Shown here piece by piece: positions 60,828 to 64,000 of a DNA stretch of 64,000 bases. How positions within the stretch are numbered: position 1 is the first letter of the stretch; the number at the start of each line of letters is the position of its first letter. The notes below the pieces were generated by a model. That model made no database searches and was not told the origin of the DNA. It saw only the letters and a list, made by a program, of their open reading frames with translations. The position numbers and the translations under genes were made by a program. Source of the stretch: Thermalbibacter longus (lineage in GTDB: Bacteria; Chloroflexota; Chloroflexia; Thermomicrobiales; Thermomicrobiaceae); NCBI RefSeq assembly GCF_023806485.1, contig NZ_JAMSLR010000007.1, forward strand, positions 108,993-172,992, read 5' to 3'.

Positions 60828-60845
60828 GTCTTAGGTGTCTCCGTT

Positions 60846-61253
60846 TCAGGCGCTCGTTACGGCTGTGGCGTAAACAGGCCGCCGCGAGGTCTCCTGCGCA
60901 GCGATAGCTTCCCAGGCATCGAGCAACTCGCTGAGCAGGCTGCGCACCTCAACGACGCCGGCTGGATCCTTGCGCACGTTCGCGTCGATCAGTCGCTGCT
61001 GCATATAGTCGTAGAGCCGGCTCAGGTTGATCGCGAGCTCGCCAGCGTCCAGATTCAGGCTCCCCATGAGTTCGGCGATGATCTCCTGGCTGCGAACAAG
61101 GCAGCGATGAGCCTCCGGGATATCGCGGGCCGCTATCGCCTCCTCCGCCTCCGCGAGAAAGCGGATGGCACCTCGATAGAGCATAATGACCAGATCTACC
61201 GGCGAAGCGGTCTCCACCCCGACCTGGCGATAGCGATCGAACTGGTACGCCAT
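60846..61253 (-). CDS. fliS: Flagellin export chaperone FliS
   Basis: A 135-residue four-helix protein with the family start MAYQFDRYRQVGVETASPVDLVIMLYRGAIRFL (in part) and the later LDAGELAINLSRLYDYMQQRLIDANVRKD (in part). It binds flagellin C-termini in the cytoplasm to stop early polymerisation. ATG 61253 is preferred with AAGGGGA upstream; GTG 61259 also lies in frame. No flagellin gene is in the window. Confidence 0.94.
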   Translation of the reverse strand: MAYQFDRYRQVGVETASPVDLVIMLYRGAIRFLAEAEEAIAARDIPEAHRCLVRSQEIIAELMGSLNLDAGELAINLSRLYDYMQQRLIDANVRKDPAGVVEVRSLLSELLDAWEAIAAQETSRRPVYATAVTSA

Positions 61254-61280
61254 GAGCACTCCCCTTCGGCAATAGCCACG

Positions 61281-63269
61281 CTACTGGCCGCTGCCCATCA
61301 AGCTGGCGAGCTGCATGCCAAGCTGAGCCCCCTGCTGCTGCATCTCCGCGAGCAGCCGCTCCAGTGCGGAGAACTGGCGGATCAGTTGGGCACGCCGGTC
61401 CTCGAGGCGAGCCTCGAACCGCTCCATCTGGAGGTCGATCTGCCGCAGGCGTTGCTGGAAGCCATCGCCACGCGTGCTCACCACGCCCTCGGCTCCGAGC
61501 GTGGAATCCAGGTAGCGGTCGAGCCGCTGCAGCACTCCATCACGGTAGGTCACCTGGATCTCCGACTGTGCCCCGGTCAGCGTGCTGGCGGCCGTAATGA
61601 CCAGGCCCGGGATCAAGGTGCTGTTAGTGCCTCCAGCAGTGATGGTGCTGGTATTGGTCCAGAGGACGTTGTTGCTCTCGTCTCGGAACTCGGCCGTCAG
61701 GTTGCCGGTGCCATCGGAGATAATCACGTATCGCCCGCTCGACGGAGCCTCGGTCGGTTTGCCGCTGACGGCGACGATGTCCCCGGAGGTGGTCAACGTC
61801 GCGCCGGAGGTCGCAGCGAACAGGTCGTAGACCGCGTTCGGATTGTTCGCCAGGGCATTCCGGAGCTTCGTCTCATCGAGCTGGAGCTGGTTAGTCGTGC
61901 CGACCGCTGACCCGATGGCTCCGAAGCTGATACCGATCTCGGAGAGCGCGGCATAAGCTCCATCGGGATCGACCGCCGGGGAAGAGATCATCCGGCGCAG
62001 CGTCGCCTCGATCGAGCGGACGGCGCCGTCGGCCATGAGCGTGCCAGCCTTCTTGGTGTTCGCATCGTACGAGGTCTTGTCCTGGATGAAGCTCAACACG
62101 CTGTTGAACTGCTCGACGAACTTCTTGACGGCGGCGACCGCCGGCTCGGGATCGGCCTCCACCGTAAAGCTGTAGGCAGTGCTGGTGGTGCGCGTGAGCG
62201 TCAGCGAGACACCAGGGATGGCATCGGTGACCGTGTTGCTGGCGCTGTACTGAAAGGTCGCGCCGCCGTCGAGACTGTAGACCGCGTTCTGGCCGAGCTG
62301 CTGGTTCTGGGGATCGATATTCAGAGCGGCCAGCAGGTTGCCGGTGTCGCTCAGACCGATAGTCTGCGAGCCGGTGGCTTTGCTCGTCAGAATCACCCGA
62401 TCGGTCGCCGCGTCGTAGCTGGCAGTCACTCCGGCGCTGGAGGCGTTGATCCGGTTGATCACGGTGCTCAGCGAGTCGATCGCCGGGTCATAGGCAATCT
62501 CGACACCGTTGATCGTCAAGGTGCCGGCCGCCGTCACCGCAGTCGCCAGGGCAGCATTGGTGAGCGGCTCACCCGACTTGACGGCGCCCAGGCTACGGGT
62601 TCCGGTGACCGTGTCGCCCACCCGCGGCGCCGCCAGCAGGCTAGCGACGTCGAGGAAGTTCGACGTGTCCGAGCCAGAGCCGAGCTGGATCGGCCCACCC
62701 GGCGTGTTCGCCGCCAGTTGCAGCCGGGTGCGGCCGTCGACGGTGACCAGCGATGCCGTCACGCCGGCCCCGCTGGTGTTGATCCGGTCGATGACATCGT
62801 TGAGCGTGTCGGCGTTGGGATCGATGCTGATACTGACCCCGTTGATCGAGAACGACCCGGCCGTGATCGCCTTGCGGTAGTTGCCGTCCTTGAGCAAGGC
62901 ATTCGGGTCGATGTCCGCGCCGACCGCTCCACTGCTGCGGGCGACGGTGCTGGTCGCGAGCTGGCTGACCAGGATGGAGTAGCTGCCGGGAACGGCGCCG
63001 GAGCCGGCGGTCGCGGTAAAGGGTGGGTTGCTGTCGGACGGCTTGACGGCGAAGGCAGTGACCGTGCCACGCAGCAGCAGCGGCTGGAGCGCAGACGAGA
63101 GGTTTTGGAGCCGGGCACCCAGGTCGCGCCAGGCATCGCGCTCAGCCTCGACCTCCAGCTTGCGGGTCTGGAGACGTTGAATCGGCTGCTGCTCCAGTTG
63201 CAGCAACTTTTCGATGATGTCAGTTGTGTTCAGCCCGGAAGCCAGGCCATCGACCCGAAAGACGCTCAT
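61281..63269 (-). CDS. fliD: Flagellar filament cap FliD
   Basis: A 662-residue cap protein. The N-terminal FliD domain starts RVDGLASGLNTTDIIEKLLQLEQQPIQRLQ (in part). Two flagellin hook IN motifs follow (about 140-190 and 240-290, each with INGV-x-I and D-x-I-D-x-I-N patterns). The C-terminal domain has VKKFVEQFNSVLSFIQDKTSYD and ends in a coiled coil RLRQIDLQMERFEARLEDRRAQLIRQFSALERLL (in part). It folds flagellin subunits at the growing tip. Longer than the usual 450-550 because of the IN motifs. Confidence 0.94.
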   Translation of the reverse strand: MSVFRVDGLASGLNTTDIIEKLLQLEQQPIQRLQTRKLEVEAERDAWRDLGARLQNLSSALQPLLLRGTVTAFAVKPSDSNPPFTATAGSGAVPGSYSILVSQLATSTVARSSGAVGADIDPNALLKDGNYRKAITAGSFSINGVSISIDPNADTLNDVIDRINTSGAGVTASLVTVDGRTRLQLAANTPGGPIQLGSGSDTSNFLDVASLLAAPRVGDTVTGTRSLGAVKSGEPLTNAALATAVTAAGTLTINGVEIAYDPAIDSLSTVINRINASSAGVTASYDAATDRVILTSKATGSQTIGLSDTGNLLAALNIDPQNQQLGQNAVYSLDGGATFQYSASNTVTDAIPGVSLTLTRTTSTAYSFTVEADPEPAVAAVKKFVEQFNSVLSFIQDKTSYDANTKKAGTLMADGAVRSIEATLRRMISSPAVDPDGAYAALSEIGISFGAIGSAVGTTNQLQLDETKLRNALANNPNAVYDLFAATSGATLTTSGDIVAVSGKPTEAPSSGRYVIISDGTGNLTAEFRDESNNVLWTNTSTITAGGTNSTLIPGLVITAASTLTGAQSEIQVTYRDGVLQRLDRYLDSTLGAEGVVSTRGDGFQQRLRQIDLQMERFEARLEDRRAQLIRQFSALERLLAEMQQQGAQLGMQLASLMGSGQ

Positions 63270-63305
63270 CGCTCTCTCCCATCCCTGCGCCCACGCGACG
63301 CACGC

Positions 63306-63662
63306 CTATGCGCTCTGCTGGCGCTGCCGGGCGAGCTCTTGCAACACCATCTCGAGACCGCCGGGCGGTATCTCACGGATCACCTCGTCGGTGCGCCGAT
63401 CGATGATCTGTACCACATAGTTGCCGATGCCCGGATGGACGTAGTAGCGGACGTAGATGTCGGCCGGCAAACGACGGACTGCCTGCGGATCGAGACTCAA
63501 GTCCACGGTGTGCGCCGGGATATCGGACGCGCGCCGGGATGGTTCGCGCTGAAGCTGAGGCGCGACGCGCCCGGCTTGCCGGCTGTGATCCACTTGAGCC
63601 GTCTGATCGCGCAAGGAGTCAACCGATCCGACTGCGGCCACCGGCGTGATCGGGTCAGCCAT
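63306..63662 (-). CDS. flaG: FlaG family protein
   Basis: A 118-residue protein whose C-terminal half reads YVRYYVHPGIGNYVVQIIDRRTDEVIREIPP (in part), the FlaG domain found beside fliD in many bacteria and linked to filament length. ATG 63662 is supported by AGAGGAGAGACG. The frame is open to 63722 but the extra part is unconserved. It is the first gene after the sigma-28-like promoter and leads the flaG-fliD-fliS-fliT-like-sortase unit. Confidence 0.85.
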   Translation of the reverse strand: MADPITPVAAVGSVDSLRDQTAQVDHSRQAGRVAPQLQREPSRRASDIPAHTVDLSLDPQAVRRLPADIYVRYYVHPGIGNYVVQIIDRRTDEVIREIPPGGLEMVLQELARQRQQSA

Positions 63663-63731
63663 CGTCTCTCCTCTTCCTGGGTTCGGCACGATGCCAGCAG
63701 ATGCACGATCGCGGACTGTCACTGCTCAGAA

Positions 63732-63759
63732 TCTTCGGCACGACCGGAGGGTGACTTTA
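63732..63759 (-). promoter_or_regulatory. Sigma-28-type promoter before flaG
   Basis: On the minus strand TAAAGTCA (63752-63759) and GCCGAAGA (63732-63739) are 12 bases apart, against the consensus TAAAGTTT-N11-GCCGATAA (six of eight in each box). It lies about 70 bases before flaG and would drive late flagellar genes. Confidence 0.65.
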
Positions 63760-63786
63760 GCGTTCCGACGCCCCACACGCGGCTTA

Positions 63787-64000
63787 TCACGCCCCGCGCG
63801 AGTAGCCGTTGCCACTCATGACCGCCAGCGACACCGGCCGCTGGGGAGATCCAGAAACAGGTCGCGAGGTGGTCTCCTTCAGGTCAGTCTCCACCCACCA
63901 CCCGGCCTGGCTCGGCTCGGTGGCTCCGCCCTCGGCCAGCCGGAACTGCCGCACCGCCGCCTCCAACTGCCCGGCCAGCTCCACCAGCTCCTGCGCCGCC
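63787..64000 (-). CDS. Methyl-accepting chemotaxis protein, C-terminal end
   Basis: Only the last 71 residues lie in the window; the frame stays open past base 64,000. It begins AAQELVELAGQLEAAVRQFRL, the usual end of a receptor signalling domain, followed by a less conserved tail (GGATEPSQAGWW, then GNGYSRGA). It therefore encodes a chemoreceptor whose sensing part is upstream. It lies just before the flagellar genes on the same strand. Confidence 0.8.
   Translation of the reverse strand, partial: AAQELVELAGQLEAAVRQFRLAEGGATEPSQAGWWVETDLKETTSRPVSGSPQRPVSLAVMSGNGYSRGA

Overview
The window is GC-rich bacterial DNA, densely coded, with few intergenic gaps. The gene content suggests a Gram-positive-type (single-membrane) member of the Chloroflexota, most likely class Thermomicrobia near Thermomicrobium. 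The signs are Asp23/AmaP envelope-stress genes, two sortases with an LPNTG-anchored protein, a menaquinone methyltransferase (MenG), and many alternative GTG/TTG starts with strong AAGGAGG-type ribosome sites. The taxonomic call is inference; no rRNA or other marker is present.

Bases 1-32,733 hold housekeeping and accessory genes in short units: the end of a GH4 glycosidase, a cytosine-deaminase-like amidohydrolase, a DUF2231-Rieske membrane protein, an Asp23/Asp23/AmaP/small-membrane-protein operon, oligoendopeptidase F, MenG, a PEBP-like lipoprotein, a LolD/FtsX-type ABC exporter, a DMT transporter, GDP-mannose 4,6-dehydratase, a RelE-helicase fusion, a metal-chelate/cobalamin ABC importer, an aldehyde dehydrogenase, an AI-2E exporter-like protein, an MFS transporter, PdxH, a HIT hydrolase, and a sulfur-stress operon (ArsR regulator, FmdB, DUF302, CstB-like persulfide dioxygenase, rhodanese).

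Bases 32,995-42,561 hold a large YfhO-type membrane protein and then a complete branched-chain amino acid (or related) ABC importer: binding lipoprotein, two permeases, two ATPases. A convergent 3-hydroxyisobutyrate-dehydrogenase-like gene, of the type used in valine breakdown, abuts it.

Bases 42,686-64,000 are all on the minus strand and are dominated by motility. In transcription order: end of a chemotaxis receptor; flaG-fliD-fliS-fliT-like-sortase; flgC-fliE-fliF-fliG-fliH-fliI-fliJ-(M23+SLT cell-wall hydrolase)-flgB-fliK-flgD-flgE; a beta-helix LPNTG surface protein; a second sortase; and a GGDEF/EAL protein. Sigma-28-like promoters stand before flaG and flgC. The spacing (overlaps of 4-8 bases, gaps under 82 bases) suggests that the hook-basal-body genes, the LPNTG protein and its sortase are one transcription unit. 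This sortase-flagellum linkage, the SOS-box-controlled 60-residue membrane protein near 25.8 kb, the RelE-helicase fusion and the sulfur operon are the most interesting parts of the window.
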